This document shows, one piece after another, positions 1-10,638 of a DNA stretch of 64,000 nucleotides. The position numbers and the translations under genes are program-made. This DNA comes from Longimicrobium sp. GTDB lineage: Bacteria; Gemmatimonadota; Gemmatimonadetes; Longimicrobiales; Longimicrobiaceae. Location of the stretch: NCBI GenBank assembly GCA_036377595.1, contig DASUYB010000065.1:1-64000 (forward strand), in the 5' to 3' direction. The notes beneath the pieces were generated by a model that was given only the letters and a program-made list of their open reading frames with translations, had not been told where the DNA came from and did no database searches. How positions within the stretch are numbered: the stretch's first letter is position 1; each line of letters begins with the position of its first letter.

Positions 1-319
1 CCCCACCCTCTCCCGGTACGGGAGAGGGCGAGCGCTCTAAGGCGCGGGGAGAGGGCAGACCGGGGGCCGCACAGCAGCAGTCGGTTTGCCCCCGGCCTCG
101 CGGTGCACCGAAGATTGTGACCGAGCCGCAGGTGGGGCGGCAGACGGATCTACCACCCTCTCCCGTTATCGGGAGAGGGCTTGCGCTCTAAGGCGCAGGG
201 TGAGGGGCTCCGCCGCCGCGCCGGGGCCGGTGACGCGAGCGGCTGGGTTCCGTGCCATCCCGGCGCTGAGCACACGCGCCGAACTGAGGCACATACATCC
301 GACGACGGGTGACCGAACG
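1..319. repeat. Upstream spacer made of interspersed repeats (R4, R3, R4 variant)
   Basis: No gene is seen here. The stretch consists of the repeats found in the other cluster spacers: R4 (about 1-83, core CTCTCCCGGTACGGGAGAG followed by a GCGCTCTAAGGCGC segment and a CAGCAGCAGTCGG tail), R3 (about 94-145, GCCTCGCGGTGCACCG...GAGCCGCAGG) and an R4 variant (about 153-208) whose hairpin loop is TTAT. Because this is how spacers between cluster genes look, another biosynthetic gene probably lies to the left of the window (inference). The reading frame of the PKS gene stays open back to 86, but that part is only translated repeat. Confidence 0.8.
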
Positions 320-3300
320 ATGAGCGTTGAAGTGATAGAGAACGGGCACGACGGAGGGCTGACCGGCACCGAGATCGCCGTGGTAGGGATGGCGGGGCGG
401 TTCCCGGGCGCGGAGTCGCTGGACGAGCTGTGGAGCCTCGTCGCCGAGGGGCGCGAGGGGATCCGCGACTTCTCCGACGACGAGCTGCTCGCCGCCGGCA
501 TCCCCCGCGCGCTGCTCGACGACCCGGCGTACGTCAGGCGGCTGGGCGTGCTGCGCGACATCGACCGCTTCGACGCCGCCTTCTTCGGCTACGTCCCCCG
601 CGAGGCCGAGGCGCTCGAGCCCGCGCACCGCGTCTTCCTGGAGTGCGCGTGGGAGGCGCTGGAGAACGCCGGGTGCGACACCGCGCGCTTCCCCGGCGCC
701 GTCGGCGTCTACGCCGGCGCCGGCGAGCCGCACTACGCCAACCACAACCTCCTCACCCGCCCCGAGGTCATCGCGGCGCTGGGCTACTTCGCCGTGAACG
801 TGGGGAGCAACAAGGAGTTCTTCTCCACGCGCGTGGCGTACAAGCTGGACCTGCGCGGCCCCGCCGTGGGCGTGCAGACCGGCTGCTCCACCTCGCTCGT
901 CGCCATCCACGTGGCCGTGCAGGCGCTGCTCGCGCACGAGTGCGACCTGGCGCTGGCCGGCGGCGCGTCCGTCTCCGTCCCCTCTCCCTCGGGCTACCTG
1001 TGGGCGCCGGGGGGGATCATGAGCGCCGACGGCCGCTGCCGCGCGTTCGACGCGGACGCGAGCGGCACCGCGGGCGGCAACGGCGCGGGCGCCGTGGTCC
1101 TCAAGCGGCTGGAAGACGCGCTGCGCGACGGCGATCCCATCCGCGCGGTGATCCGCGGGAGCGCGGTGAACAACGACGGGTCGCACAAGGTGGCCTTCAC
1201 CGCGCCCTCCGTCGAAGGCCAGGCGGCTGTGATCGGCGAGGCGCTGGCCGTCTCCGGCATCCCCGCCGAGTCGATCCGCTACGTGGAGGGGCACGGCAGC
1301 GGCACCGAGCTGGGCGACCCCATCGAGATCGCCGCGCTGACCGAGGCGTTCCACGCGCAGACGGAGCGCACCGGCTTCTGCGCGGTGGGAAGCATCAAGA
1401 GCAACATCGGCCACACCGACGCTGCCGCGGGAGTGGCGGGCTTCATCAAGGCCGTGCTGGCGCTGGAGCACGCCACCATCCCGCCCACGGCGCACTTCCG
1501 CACGCCCAACCCCAACATCGACTTCGCCTCGTCCCCCTTCTACGTCGCGTCGCAGGCCGAGCCGTGGGAGCGGGGAAGCGAGCCGCGCCGGGCGGGCGTC
1601 AGCTCGTTCGGCATCGGGGGGACGAACGCGCACGTGATCGTGGAGGAGGCGCCGGCGCCGCGCCCGTCGCGGCCGCGCCGCCGGTGGCACGTCCTCACCC
1701 TCTCCGCGAAGACGGCGACCGCGCTGGACGCGGCGACGGAGCGGCTGGCGGCGCATCTCCGCGCGCATCCCGGTCTCCCCCTCGCCGATGTCGCGCACAC
1801 GCTGCAGAGCGGGCGCAGGGAGATGGAGCACCGGCGCATGCTCGTGGTCCGCGACGGCGAGGACGCGGCGGCGCTGCTGGAGGGCCGCCACCCCGACCGC
1901 GTCGCCTCCGGCACGGTGGACGAGACGCTGCGCTCCGTCGCCTTCCTCTTCCCCGGCGTGGGCGACCAGTACCCGCAGATGGCGCGCGGGCTGTACGACA
2001 CCGAGCCCGTCTTCCGCGCCGAGGTGGACCGCTGCGCGGAGATCCTGCGCGCGCGCTTCGGCATCGACCTCCTCGCCGCCATCCATCCCGGCGCCGCGCC
2101 GGCGGAGGCCGCGCCGGGCACGGGGCTCGATCTCCGCGCGATGCTGGCGAAGGAGGAGGCCGATCCCGCCGCGGAGCGGCTGAACCGCACCGAGCTGGCG
2201 CAGCCCGCCGTCTTCGTCATCGAGTACGCCCTGGCGAAGCTGTGGATGAGCTGGGGGATCGCGCCGCGCGCGGTGATCGGCCATTCGCTCGGCGAGTACG
2301 CCGCGGCGACGATCGCGGGCGTGTTCGCGCTGGAGGACGCGCTGGAGCTGGTGACGGCGCGCGGGCGGCTGATCTCCGACCTCCCCGCGGGCGCCATGCT
2401 CGCCGTCCCCCTCTCGGCGGAGGCGGTGCGGCCGTTCCTGGCGGAGGGCGCCGCCGTCGCCACCCTCAACGCGCCGGAGCTGTGCACCGTCGCGGGGACG
2501 CCCGAGGCCGTCGAGGCCGTCCGCCTCCGCCTCGCGGATGCCGGCCACGTAGCCCGGCCGCTGAAGACGACGCACGCCTTCCACTCGCCGCAGATGGACG
2601 CGCTCGTCGGGCCGGTGCGCGAGATGGTGGGGCGGATGCGGCTCTCCGCGCCCTCCATCCCCTTCGTCAGCAACGTGACGGGGACGTGGATCACGGCCGC
2701 CGAGGCGACCGATCCGGCGTACTGGGCGCGCCACATCCGCCAGCCGGTGCAGTTCGAGCGCGGCGTGGGCGAGCTGCTGAAGGAGCCGGGGCGCGTCCTC
2801 CTCGAAGTCGGTCCCGGACAGACGCTGTCCACCTTCGTGCGGCAGCGGCCGGACGCGGGCGGCGTCACCGTCATCCCCACCGTCCGCTACCCGTACGACC
2901 GCACGGCGGACACGGCGTTCGCCCTCGGCGCGCTCGGCCGGCTCTGGCTGGCGGGGATCACCCCCGACTGGGCCGCCTTCCACGAGGGCGAGCGGCTCAA
3001 CAAGGTCGCGCTCCCCACCTATCCTTGGGAGCGGCAGCGCTACTGGATCGACGCGCCGGCGCACGACGAGGAGCCGTCCGCCGTCGCGCGCGCTGGAAAG
3101 AAGGCCGATCCCGCCGCGTGGCTCTACACGCCGGTGTGGAAGCGCACCCCCGCCGCCCGTCCCGCCGCGGACGACGGCGCGCGCTGGCTGGTCTTCCACG
3201 ACGGCAAGCGGCTGGGGGACGACGTCGCCGCGGCGCTGCGGGCGCGCGGGCGCGAGGTCGTGCTCGTCCGCCCGGGCGAGCGCTTCGAGCAGGTCTCCGG

Positions 3301-4855
3301 TGGGGAGATGGCGATTCGTCCCGCCGCGCGCGAGGACTACGCGGCGCTGCTGGACACCGTCCGCGGCGAATCTCCCGTCCACGCGATCCACCTCTGGTCG
3401 AACGCCGAGGCCGGCGCGGAGGGGCGCGCCTTCGTCTCCCTCGCCCTTCTCGCCGCCGCGCTGGGGCACGATCGCGAGTGGAAGCCGCGGCTCGTCGCCG
3501 TCACCGCCGAGGCGCAGGACGTCACCGGCGGCGAGGCGATCGATCCCTACGCGGCCATCCTCGCCGGCGCGTGCAGCGTCGTGCGCGAGGAGCACCCGAA
3601 CGTCGCCTGCGTGGCGGTGGACGTGCTGCCGTACGACACCGCCGCGGCCGAGACTCTCGTCACGGAAGCGCTGGCCGGCGCGGGCGACGCCGTCGTCGCC
3701 ATCCGCCGCGGGCGGCGCTGGGTGCGCGGCTTCGAGGCGGTGCGTCCGGCGCCCGCCGCCGCGGTGGAGCCGGGCGACGTGTGGTTCTTCGCGGGCGGGC
3801 TGGACGGGCGCAACGACCTGCTGGCGCGGCACCTGGCCCGCCGCGGCGCGCGCCTGGCGCTCGCGCATCCCGATCTCCCGGACCGGCTGAACTGGGACCA
3901 GGTCGTCGAGCGGCGCGAGGCGGACGACCCCATGCGCCAGCTGATCGAGACCGTCCGCGAGCTGGAGGCGGCGGGGACGGAGGTGCTCGCGCTGCGGGCG
4001 CATCTCTATAACGCCACGCAGGCCGCGGACGCGCTGGCCGCCGCGGAGCAGCGCTTCGGGCGGATCGACGGCGTGGTGGTGGCGCCGCCGCTGGACGCCA
4101 TTGGCGGCTTCCAGGCGCTCGGCGACGCCAGCGCCGGCGAGTGGGCGCGCGACTTCGGCCTGTTCGCGCGGGAGCTGGAGGCGCTGGCCGCCGTCCTCGC
4201 CGCGCGCGACGTCCGGCACGTGCTGCTGGAGTCGTCGCTGACGCCGGTGCTGGGCGGGGTGGGCCACGCGCGCATCGCCGCGGCGCACGCGTTCGTCGAC
4301 GCGTTCGCGCACCGCCAGTCGCTGGACGGGCGCCGCGCGTGGACGTCGCTCGGGTGGGACCGCTGGTACGCGCCCGGCGAGCCGGCGCAGGGCTACGGGA
4401 TGAGTGCCGACGAGGCCGCCACTGTCTTCGCGCACGCGCTCTCGCTCGCCGGCGAGCCGCAGCTGCTGCTGTCGACGGGCGACGTGGCCGCGCGCATCGC
4501 CGAGGCGGGGCGGACGGAGGCGCGCGGCGCGATGGCGGCGGCGCACGCCCGGCCGCAGCTGGAGACGGAGTACTTCGCGCCGGAGACCGAGGCCGAGCGG
4601 ATGGTCGCCGGGCTCTGGCAGGAGCTGCTGGGGATCGACCGCATCGGCGTGCACGACGACTTCTTCGGGCTCGGCGGGCACTCGCTGCTGGCCACGCAGA
4701 TCGTCTCGCGCGTGCGGGAGATGTGGGGGCTGGAGCTGCCGCTGAAGACGGTGTTCGAGGCGCCCACCATCGCGCGCTACGCCGAGCTGATCGAGGCCGC
4801 GATCATGGCAGAGATCGAGGAGATGTCGGAGGAGGAGATCCTGAGCCTGGCGTAG
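320..4855 (+). CDS. Type I polyketide synthase, one module KS-AT-KR(degenerate)-ACP (PKS-1)
   Basis: This cytoplasmic megaenzyme of 1511 aa should extend an upstream chain by one malonyl unit and pass it to NRPS-A. Domains: KS about 17-440 with active Cys189 (TGCSTS), His325 (GHGSG) and His365 (NIGHTD). AT about 540-835 has nucleophile Ser656 (GHSLGEY) and HAFHS at 752-756, the pattern usual for malonyl-CoA. A KR-like region lies at about 950-1390, and the ACP carries Ser1455 (GGHSL). The KR is degenerate: the nucleotide-binding glycine motif reads GGLDGRND, and the usual YAAAN catalytic segment reads IAAAH, so Tyr and Asn are lost while the SSL serine remains. A beta-keto product is expected (inference). 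The start ATG at 320 is chosen because the KS N-terminus follows closely and everything upstream is repeat. The C-terminus (EEMSEEEILSLA) is an acidic tail shared by other proteins of the cluster, possibly for docking. Confidence 0.93.
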   Translation: MSVEVIENGHDGGLTGTEIAVVGMAGRFPGAESLDELWSLVAEGREGIRDFSDDELLAAGIPRALLDDPAYVRRLGVLRDIDRFDAAFFGYVPREAEALEPAHRVFLECAWEALENAGCDTARFPGAVGVYAGAGEPHYANHNLLTRPEVIAALGYFAVNVGSNKEFFSTRVAYKLDLRGPAVGVQTGCSTSLVAIHVAVQALLAHECDLALAGGASVSVPSPSGYLWAPGGIMSADGRCRAFDADASGTAGGNGAGAVVLKRLEDALRDGDPIRAVIRGSAVNNDGSHKVAFTAPSVEGQAAVIGEALAVSGIPAESIRYVEGHGSGTELGDPIEIAALTEAFHAQTERTGFCAVGSIKSNIGHTDAAAGVAGFIKAVLALEHATIPPTAHFRTPNPNIDFASSPFYVASQAEPWERGSEPRRAGVSSFGIGGTNAHVIVEEAPAPRPSRPRRRWHVLTLSAKTATALDAATERLAAHLRAHPGLPLADVAHTLQSGRREMEHRRMLVVRDGEDAAALLEGRHPDRVASGTVDETLRSVAFLFPGVGDQYPQMARGLYDTEPVFRAEVDRCAEILRARFGIDLLAAIHPGAAPAEAAPGTGLDLRAMLAKEEADPAAERLNRTELAQPAVFVIEYALAKLWMSWGIAPRAVIGHSLGEYAAATIAGVFALEDALELVTARGRLISDLPAGAMLAVPLSAEAVRPFLAEGAAVATLNAPELCTVAGTPEAVEAVRLRLADAGHVARPLKTTHAFHSPQMDALVGPVREMVGRMRLSAPSIPFVSNVTGTWITAAEATDPAYWARHIRQPVQFERGVGELLKEPGRVLLEVGPGQTLSTFVRQRPDAGGVTVIPTVRYPYDRTADTAFALGALGRLWLAGITPDWAAFHEGERLNKVALPTYPWERQRYWIDAPAHDEEPSAVARAGKKADPAAWLYTPVWKRTPAARPAADDGARWLVFHDGKRLGDDVAAALRARGREVVLVRPGERFEQVSGGEMAIRPAAREDYAALLDTVRGESPVHAIHLWSNAEAGAEGRAFVSLALLAAALGHDREWKPRLVAVTAEAQDVTGGEAIDPYAAILAGACSVVREEHPNVACVAVDVLPYDTAAAETLVTEALAGAGDAVVAIRRGRRWVRGFEAVRPAPAAAVEPGDVWFFAGGLDGRNDLLARHLARRGARLALAHPDLPDRLNWDQVVERREADDPMRQLIETVRELEAAGTEVLALRAHLYNATQAADALAAAEQRFGRIDGVVVAPPLDAIGGFQALGDASAGEWARDFGLFARELEALAAVLAARDVRHVLLESSLTPVLGGVGHARIAAAHAFVDAFAHRQSLDGRRAWTSLGWDRWYAPGEPAQGYGMSADEAATVFAHALSLAGEPQLLLSTGDVAARIAEAGRTEARGAMAAAHARPQLETEYFAPETEAERMVAGLWQELLGIDRIGVHDDFFGLGGHSLLATQIVSRVREMWGLELPLKTVFEAPTIARYAELIEAAIMAEIEEMSEEEILSLA

Positions 4856-5345
4856 GGACCCTCACCCCCCGGCTTCCTCTGCCGACAGCAGGCCCCGACA
4901 GCAGGCCCCGACAGCAGGAGAGGGGGAGACCTCAGTGCGGGTGGGTGGTGACGGAAGTGGGTGGCCCTCCCCGGCTCGCCCTCCCCGGCTCGCCTAGGCT
5001 CGCCACCCCTCCCGTACCGGGAGGGGTAGGGGTGAGGAGATCGGCGCGGACAGCGGGGATGGGCGCGGCCGCGGGGTGGCCCCCTCCCCCGGCCCCTCCC
5101 CCGCTGCGCAGGGGAGGGGAGAACAAAGCGCGGGGAAGGCGACGGGAGCGGACCGCGGGCCTCGCGGTGCACCGGAGCTTCTGACCGCGCCGCCAGATGC
5201 GCGGCAGATGGCACCCCCACCCTCTCCCGGTACGGGAGAGGGCGAGCGCTCTAAGGCGCGGGGAGAGGGCGGCCGGAGGGCCGCACGAAGGACGAAGGCT
5301 GATGCGGGTTTCGAGCGAATCCGAGCGACGACTGAAGGATACACG
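4856..5345. repeat. Spacer PKS-1/NRPS-A: mosaic of R1-R2-R3-R4 repeats
   Basis: No gene is seen. A 13-bp unit (CGACAGCAGGCCC) is repeated about three times at 4882-4918. Then come R1 (about 4964-5037, hairpin core CCCTCCCGTACCGGGAGGG), R2 (about 5041-5135, CCCCTCCCCCGCTGCGCAGG ending near GAACAAAGCG), R3 (about 5155-5209) and R4 (about 5213-5285). The last 60 bases before NRPS-A are unique and hold a ribosome binding site, GAAGGA, at 5334-5339. I see no convincing promoter or terminator apart from the repeat hairpins. Confidence 0.75.
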
Positions 5346-8300
5346 ATGAGCGATACGACCACGGGAGCGAAGGCCGACCGCCTGGCCGAGGCCAAGCGCC
5401 TGCTGCTGGAGAAGCGCCTGCGCGGCGAGGTGAAGCGCGCGCCACGCGAGACCATCGGCAAGGCGCCGGGCGGGCCCGCGTACCCGATGAGCTACCAGCA
5501 GGAGCAGCTCTGGTTCCTGGACCAGCTCCAGCCCGGCAGCCCGTTCTACAACATCCCCGGCGCGTCGCTCGTGTCCGCGCGCATCGACGTGCCCACGCTC
5601 GAGCGCGCGCTCGGCGAGGTGGTGCGGCGCCACGAGGGGCTGCGCACCGTCTTCCGGCTGGTCGACGGCAAGCCCATGCAGATCGTCCAGCCGCCCTACC
5701 CCGTGTCCATCGAGGTCGAGGACCTGCGCGGGCCGGGCGGCCAGGACGCACCCGCCGCGGTCGTGCGCCGCAAGGCCAGCGACTGGGGCTCGCTCCCGTT
5801 CGACCTGCAGCGCGGGCCGCTTTTCCGCGCGCGCCTCTTCCGCGTGTCCGACGCCGACTACCTGCTGGTCTTCAACATCCACCACATCGTCACCGACGGC
5901 TGGGCCATGCCGATCGTGTCGCGCGACATGGAGGAGCTGTACGACGCGTTCAGCCGCGGCCTCCCCTCGCCCCTTGCCGAGCTGCCCATCCAGTACGCCG
6001 ACTACTCGGTCTGGCAGCGGCGGCACCTGCAGGGCGAGACGCTGGAGAAGCAGCTGGCCTTCTGGCGCCGCCACCTCGACGGCGCCCCCGCGGCGCTCGA
6101 TCTCCCCTACGACCGTCCCCGCCCGGCCGTCTCCAGCAACCGGGGGACGATGTACCGCTGGACGTATCCCGGCCGGCTGGTGGACCGGCTGCGGCGCCTG
6201 GGCCGCGAGGAGGGCGCGTCCATCAACATGGTGTTCATGGCCGGGTTCAACCTCCTGCTGCAGCGCTACAGCGGGCAGGACGACCTGGTCGTGGGCACGC
6301 TGCTGGGCAACCGCAACCGCGCCGAGCTGGAGCCGCTGGTGGGCTACCTGGTGAACTCCGGCGCCATCCGCACCCGGCTGGACGGCGACCCCACCTTCCG
6401 CGAGGTCGTGCGCCAGGTGCGCGCGTCGATCCTGGAGGCCGACGCCGCGCAGGAGGTGCCGTTCGACATGGTGGTCGACGCCGTGGGCGCGCCGCGCGAC
6501 CCCGGGCGGAATCCGCTCTTCCAGGTGATGTACTTCCACCACACCTTCGTCGGCTCGCACCACCTCGACGACGCCGAGGGGCTGGCAGGGTCGCTCAACC
6601 TCCGCTCCCTCTACCAGGAGGGCGAGGCGGTGCTGGTCGACACCGGCGCCAGCAAGTTCGACATGACCTGGGCGACGCTGGAGATGAACGACTCCATGCC
6701 GTCCATGGTCGAGTACAGCACCGACCTGTTCGACGAGTCCACCATCGCCCGCATGGTGGCGCACCTGCGCGTGCTGCTGGAGGACGGCTGCGACCGCCCC
6801 GACCTCCCCGTCTCGCAGCTGGAGATGGTGAGCGAGGAGGAGCGCGCGACACTGCTGGCATGGGGGACCAACGAGCGCGGCTTCCCGCGCGAGACGCTGC
6901 CCGCGCTGCTCGAGGCGCAGGCCGCGGAGACGCCCGACGCCGTCGCGCTGGAGTTCGACGACGCGGCATGGACGTACGCCGAGCTGGCCGCGCACGCGCG
7001 CCGCATCGCCGCGTGGCTGGGGCGGCTGGGGGTGCGGCCGGGCGACGCCGTGGGCGTGGTCACCGCCAACAGCGCGCGGGTGATGGCGGCCATCGCGGGG
7101 ATCCTGCGGGCGGGCGCGGCGGTGGTCCCGCTCGACCCCGAGTATCCGCCCGAGCGCCTGGCCTTCATCGCCGACGACACGGAGCTGCGCGTCTTCCTCA
7201 CCGAGGGCGACCTGATGGCGTGGCTGGGCGAGCGCCCGCACGCCTCCCTCGTCCGCCTGGACCGCGAGTGGGCGGAGATCGAATCGCTCTCACCCGACCA
7301 GGATCTCCCGTCGTTCGGCGCGGAGTCGGTGGCGTACATCATCTACACCTCGGGATCGACGGGCACGCCGAAGGGGGTGCGCGTGCCGCACCGCTCCATC
7401 GTGCGGACCTGCCATCGCCCCGACTACGTGGATCTCGGGCCGCAGTCGCGCGTCGCCCAGCAGAGCAGCCTCCTCTTCGACGCGTCGATCTTCGAGATCT
7501 GGGGCGCGTTCCTGAACGGGGGCACGCTGGTCAACATCGACCGCGACTTCCTGCTCGACGCGGCGGGCTACGACCGGAAGCTGGTGGAGAAGCGGGTGAA
7601 CGTCGTGTTCCTGACCACCGGGATGTTCAACCAGGTGGCGGACACCAACCTCTCCACCTTCGCCTCGCTCGACCAGGTGCTCACCGGCGGCGAGGCCATC
7701 TCCCGCGCGCACGCCCGGCGGGTGGTCGAGGCGCATCCCGGGCTCCGCCTCCTGCACATGTACGGGCCGACGGAGAGCACGGTCTACACCACCAGCCATC
7801 CCCTCCGCGCGGAGGACTTCGATCGCGCGATCGTCCCCATCGGCACGCCGGTGGGGGGGACGCGCGCGTACGTGGTGAGCGCGGGCGGGCGGCTGGCGGG
7901 CGTCGGCGTGCCCGGCGAGCTGTGGGCCGCGGGCGACGGCGTGGCGCTGGGCTACCACCGCCGCCCGGAGCTGGACGCCGAGCGCTTCGTGGCCGACCCG
8001 TTCGCGGGCGAGGGGCGCGCGTACCGCACGGGCGACCGGGTGCGCTGGGCGGCCGACGGCGTGCTGGAGTTCCTGGGCCGCATCGACGACCAGGTGAAGG
8101 TGCGCGGCTTCCGCATCGAGCCCGGCGAGGTCGAGGCGGCGCTGCGGCTCCATCCCGCCATCCGCGACGCCGCGGTCGCCGCGCGCGAGGACACGGGGGA
8201 GAAGAAGCTGGTCGGCTACCTCGTCCCCGTCGCCGAGGCGCCGTCGGTCGACGAGGTGCGCGCGTTCCTGAAGGGGCATCTCCCCGAGTACTACGTCCCC

Positions 8301-10073
8301 ACCGTCTTCGTCACCGTCGACGCGCTGCCGCTGACGCCGGCGGGGAAGGTCGACCGCAAGCGGCTTCCCGCGCCCGAGGGGCGGCGGCTGGAGAGCACGC
8401 AGGGGTTCGTGGCCCCGCGCACGCCGGCGGAGGAGACGCTGGCGCGGATCTGGGCCGAGGTGCTGAACGTCCCCCGCGTGGGCGTCTACGACAACTTCTT
8501 CTCGCTGGGCGGGGATTCGATCCTCTCCATCCAGGTAATCGCGCGCGCGCAGCAGGCGCATCTCCGCATCAGTCCGCGGCTCCTGTTCGTGCACCAGACG
8601 GTGGCCGAGCTGGCTGCCGCCGTGGGCGAGACCGCGCACTTCGCCGCCGAGCAGGGGGTGGTCACCGGGCCCGTGCCGCTCACCCCGGTGCAGCGCTGGT
8701 TCTTCGCGCAGGGGTCGCCCGAGCCGCACCACTTCAACCTCGCCGCGGCGTTCGACGCAAAGCAGCAGATCGACGCGGGGGTGATGGAGCGCGCCGTGGC
8801 CGCCGTCCTCGCGCACCACGACGCGCTGCGGATGCGGTACAGCCAGGTGGACGGCGTGTGGTCGCAGACGGACGCCGATCTCTCCGATCCCACGCCGTTC
8901 GAGACCATCGACCTCTCCGCGGTCCCCGCGGCGGAGCGGGAGGCGGCGTTTACCGCGCGGGCGGAGGCGCTGCAGCGCTCGCTCGACCTCGCCTCCGGCC
9001 CCGTCGTCCGCTGGGCGCTGGTGGAGATGGGGGACGGGGCGCAGCGCCTGGTCTTCATCGCCAACCACCTGGTGATGGACGCGGTGGCGCTGGGTGTCGT
9101 CCAGGCGGACCTGGAGACCGCGTACCGCCAGCTGGCGGCGGGCGAGGAGGTCCGTCTCCCGGCCAAGACGACGTCGTTCCAGCACTGGGCCGAGCGGCTG
9201 GCGCAGCACGCCAGCAGCGGCGAGGTGCGCGCGCAGGCGGCGTACTGGCTGGAGCAGGGCGGCGCGGCGCCGCTCCCCGTCGACACGGCGGAGACGTCGA
9301 ACCGCGAGGGCGAGGCGGAGCGCATCAGCGTGGCGCTGGACGAGGAGACCACGCACGCGCTGCTGCACGACGTACCCTCCGTCTACCAGACGCAGGTCAA
9401 CGACGTGCTGCTGGCCGCGCTCGCCCGCGCCTTCCGCGGGTGGACGGGGGACCGGTCGCTCCTCGTCGACCTCGAGGGCCACGGCCGCGAGGACCTGTTC
9501 GACGGGGTGGACCTGTCGCGCACCGTGGGCTGGTTCACCGCCATCCACCCCGTGCGGCTGGAGCTGCCGGAGGACGGCGGCGAGGGCGAGGCGATCAAGG
9601 CGGTGAAGGAGCAGCTGCGCGCGGTGCCCGAGCGGGGGATCTCGCACGGGCTGCTGCGCTGGCTGTCGGACGACCGCGAGATCCACGCGCAGCTGGCCGC
9701 GCGGCCGCAGCCGCAGGTCTCCTTCAACTACCTGGGGCGGATGGATGGCGGCGCGGAGCCCGAGGACGCGCTGCTCACCGGCGCGGACTGCCACCTCGGC
9801 GACGGCCGCAGCCCCGCCGGCCCGCGTCCGCACCTGATCGCCGTGGACGCGGCGGTCGGCGACGGGCGGCTGTGGGCGACGTGGACCTACGGCGCGCGCA
9901 TCCACCGCCGCGAGACGGTGCAGCGCGTGGCGGACGCGTTCGTGGACGAGCTGCGCGCGCTGGTGGAGCACTGCCGCCACCCCGAGGCCGGCGGCTACAC
10001 GCCGTCGGACTTCGCGCTCGCCGGGCTGGACCAGGCGGGCCTCGACGCGCTGTTCGCGGAGATCGGGGAGTAG
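5346..10073 (+). CDS. Non-ribosomal peptide synthetase, one module C-A-T-E (NRPS-A)
   Basis: This 1575-aa protein adds one amino acid and epimerises it. C domain about 35-470 with HHIVTDG (second His180); A domain about 510-1010 ([10 protein letters not shown] near 664); T domain Ser1058 in LGGDSI, the form typical before E domains; E domain about 1105-1550. My hand-aligned specificity code is DAFFLGMVYK. It lies between remembered Ile (DGFFLGVVYK) and Leu (DAFMLGMVFK) codes, so a branched aliphatic residue is likely. The E domain keeps EGHGRED and RTVGWFT, but its second motif reads [10 protein letters not shown] (Asn1240-His1241) instead of HHLxxDxxSW; the catalytic second His is kept. This A domain has the normal short A7-A8 linker with no palindrome insert. 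The C-terminal [12 protein letters not shown] tail resembles a COM donor, matching the start of NRPS-B. GAAGGA lies six bases before the ATG. Confidence 0.93.
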   Translation: MSDTTTGAKADRLAEAKRLLLEKRLRGEVKRAPRETIGKAPGGPAYPMSYQQEQLWFLDQLQPGSPFYNIPGASLVSARIDVPTLERALGEVVRRHEGLRTVFRLVDGKPMQIVQPPYPVSIEVEDLRGPGGQDAPAAVVRRKASDWGSLPFDLQRGPLFRARLFRVSDADYLLVFNIHHIVTDGWAMPIVSRDMEELYDAFSRGLPSPLAELPIQYADYSVWQRRHLQGETLEKQLAFWRRHLDGAPAALDLPYDRPRPAVSSNRGTMYRWTYPGRLVDRLRRLGREEGASINMVFMAGFNLLLQRYSGQDDLVVGTLLGNRNRAELEPLVGYLVNSGAIRTRLDGDPTFREVVRQVRASILEADAAQEVPFDMVVDAVGAPRDPGRNPLFQVMYFHHTFVGSHHLDDAEGLAGSLNLRSLYQEGEAVLVDTGASKFDMTWATLEMNDSMPSMVEYSTDLFDESTIARMVAHLRVLLEDGCDRPDLPVSQLEMVSEEERATLLAWGTNERGFPRETLPALLEAQAAETPDAVALEFDDAAWTYAELAAHARRIAAWLGRLGVRPGDAVGVVTANSARVMAAIAGILRAGAAVVPLDPEYPPERLAFIADDTELRVFLTEGDLMAWLGERPHASLVRLDREWAEIESLSPDQDLPSFGAESVAYIIYTSGSTGTPKGVRVPHRSIVRTCHRPDYVDLGPQSRVAQQSSLLFDASIFEIWGAFLNGGTLVNIDRDFLLDAAGYDRKLVEKRVNVVFLTTGMFNQVADTNLSTFASLDQVLTGGEAISRAHARRVVEAHPGLRLLHMYGPTESTVYTTSHPLRAEDFDRAIVPIGTPVGGTRAYVVSAGGRLAGVGVPGELWAAGDGVALGYHRRPELDAERFVADPFAGEGRAYRTGDRVRWAADGVLEFLGRIDDQVKVRGFRIEPGEVEAALRLHPAIRDAAVAAREDTGEKKLVGYLVPVAEAPSVDEVRAFLKGHLPEYYVPTVFVTVDALPLTPAGKVDRKRLPAPEGRRLESTQGFVAPRTPAEETLARIWAEVLNVPRVGVYDNFFSLGGDSILSIQVIARAQQAHLRISPRLLFVHQTVAELAAAVGETAHFAAEQGVVTGPVPLTPVQRWFFAQGSPEPHHFNLAAAFDAKQQIDAGVMERAVAAVLAHHDALRMRYSQVDGVWSQTDADLSDPTPFETIDLSAVPAAEREAAFTARAEALQRSLDLASGPVVRWALVEMGDGAQRLVFIANHLVMDAVALGVVQADLETAYRQLAAGEEVRLPAKTTSFQHWAERLAQHASSGEVRAQAAYWLEQGGAAPLPVDTAETSNREGEAERISVALDEETTHALLHDVPSVYQTQVNDVLLAALARAFRGWTGDRSLLVDLEGHGREDLFDGVDLSRTVGWFTAIHPVRLELPEDGGEGEAIKAVKEQLRAVPERGISHGLLRWLSDDREIHAQLAARPQPQVSFNYLGRMDGGAEPEDALLTGADCHLGDGRSPAGPRPHLIAVDAAVGDGRLWATWTYGARIHRRETVQRVADAFVDELRALVEHCRHPEAGGYTPSDFALAGLDQAGLDALFAEIGE

Positions 10074-10638
10074 GGGCCGGCTCGCTCGCCCTCCCCGGGC
10101 GCCCTCCCCGGCTCGCTTAGGCTCGCCACCCCTCCCGTACCGGGAGGGGTAGGGGTGAGGACATTTGCGCGCACGGCGGGGATTGGCGCGGCCGCGGGGT
10201 GGCCCCCTCCCCCGGCTCCTCCCCCGCTTCGCAGGGGAGGGGAGAACAAAGCTTGGGAGCCGAGATGGTGCAGCCCACGGGCCTCGCGGTGCACCGGAGG
10301 TTCTGACCGAGCCGCGGGCGGCGCGGCAGACCGGAACCCCACCCTCTCCCGGTACGGGAGAGGGAGAGCGCTCTAAGGCGCGGGGAGAGGGCGGACGGAA
10401 GGCCGCACAGCAGCAGTCGGTTGGCCTCCGGCCCCCGCGGTGCACCGGGGCCTCTGACCGAGCCACAGGCTGCGCGGCAGACCGGAACCCCGCCCTCTCC
10501 CGGTACGGGAGAGGGAGAGCGCTCTAAGGCGCGGGGAGAGGGCGAACGGAGGGGCGCACAGCTGCCGGACGTTCGCAAGTGACGATCGATGACACCCGGC
10601 GGGTCGGGTGACCGCCTCGTATCAACGCACAGGATTCG
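10074..10638. repeat. Spacer NRPS-A/NRPS-B: R1-R2 then two R3-R4 units
   Basis: No gene is seen. R1 lies at about 10085-10160, R2 at about 10165-10252, then R3 (about 10274-10330), R4 (about 10335-10420), R3 (about 10430-10482) and R4 (about 10485-10560). The doubled R3-R4 unit explains why this spacer is longer than the one before. A unique stretch of about 75 bases precedes NRPS-B, with AGGA at 10631-10634. Confidence 0.75.

Noticed and set aside
86-319. N-terminal extension of PKS-1
   Set aside because: It is translated spacer repeat (R4, R3). The KS starts shortly after the ATG at 320.
188-4681. Long minus-strand open frame opposite PKS-1, and similar ones opposite the NRPS genes (for example 13050-19724, 20022-23291, 31127-36088, 41035-45879)
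   Set aside because: They are Arg/His/Gly-rich shadows caused by high GC at third codon positions. They lack domains, and the opposite strand encodes intact conserved enzymes.
5041-5135. R2 repeat as Rho-independent terminator
   Set aside because: Its hairpin is GC-rich, but there is no T-tract and it recurs before and after many genes, so it is treated as a dispersed repeat.
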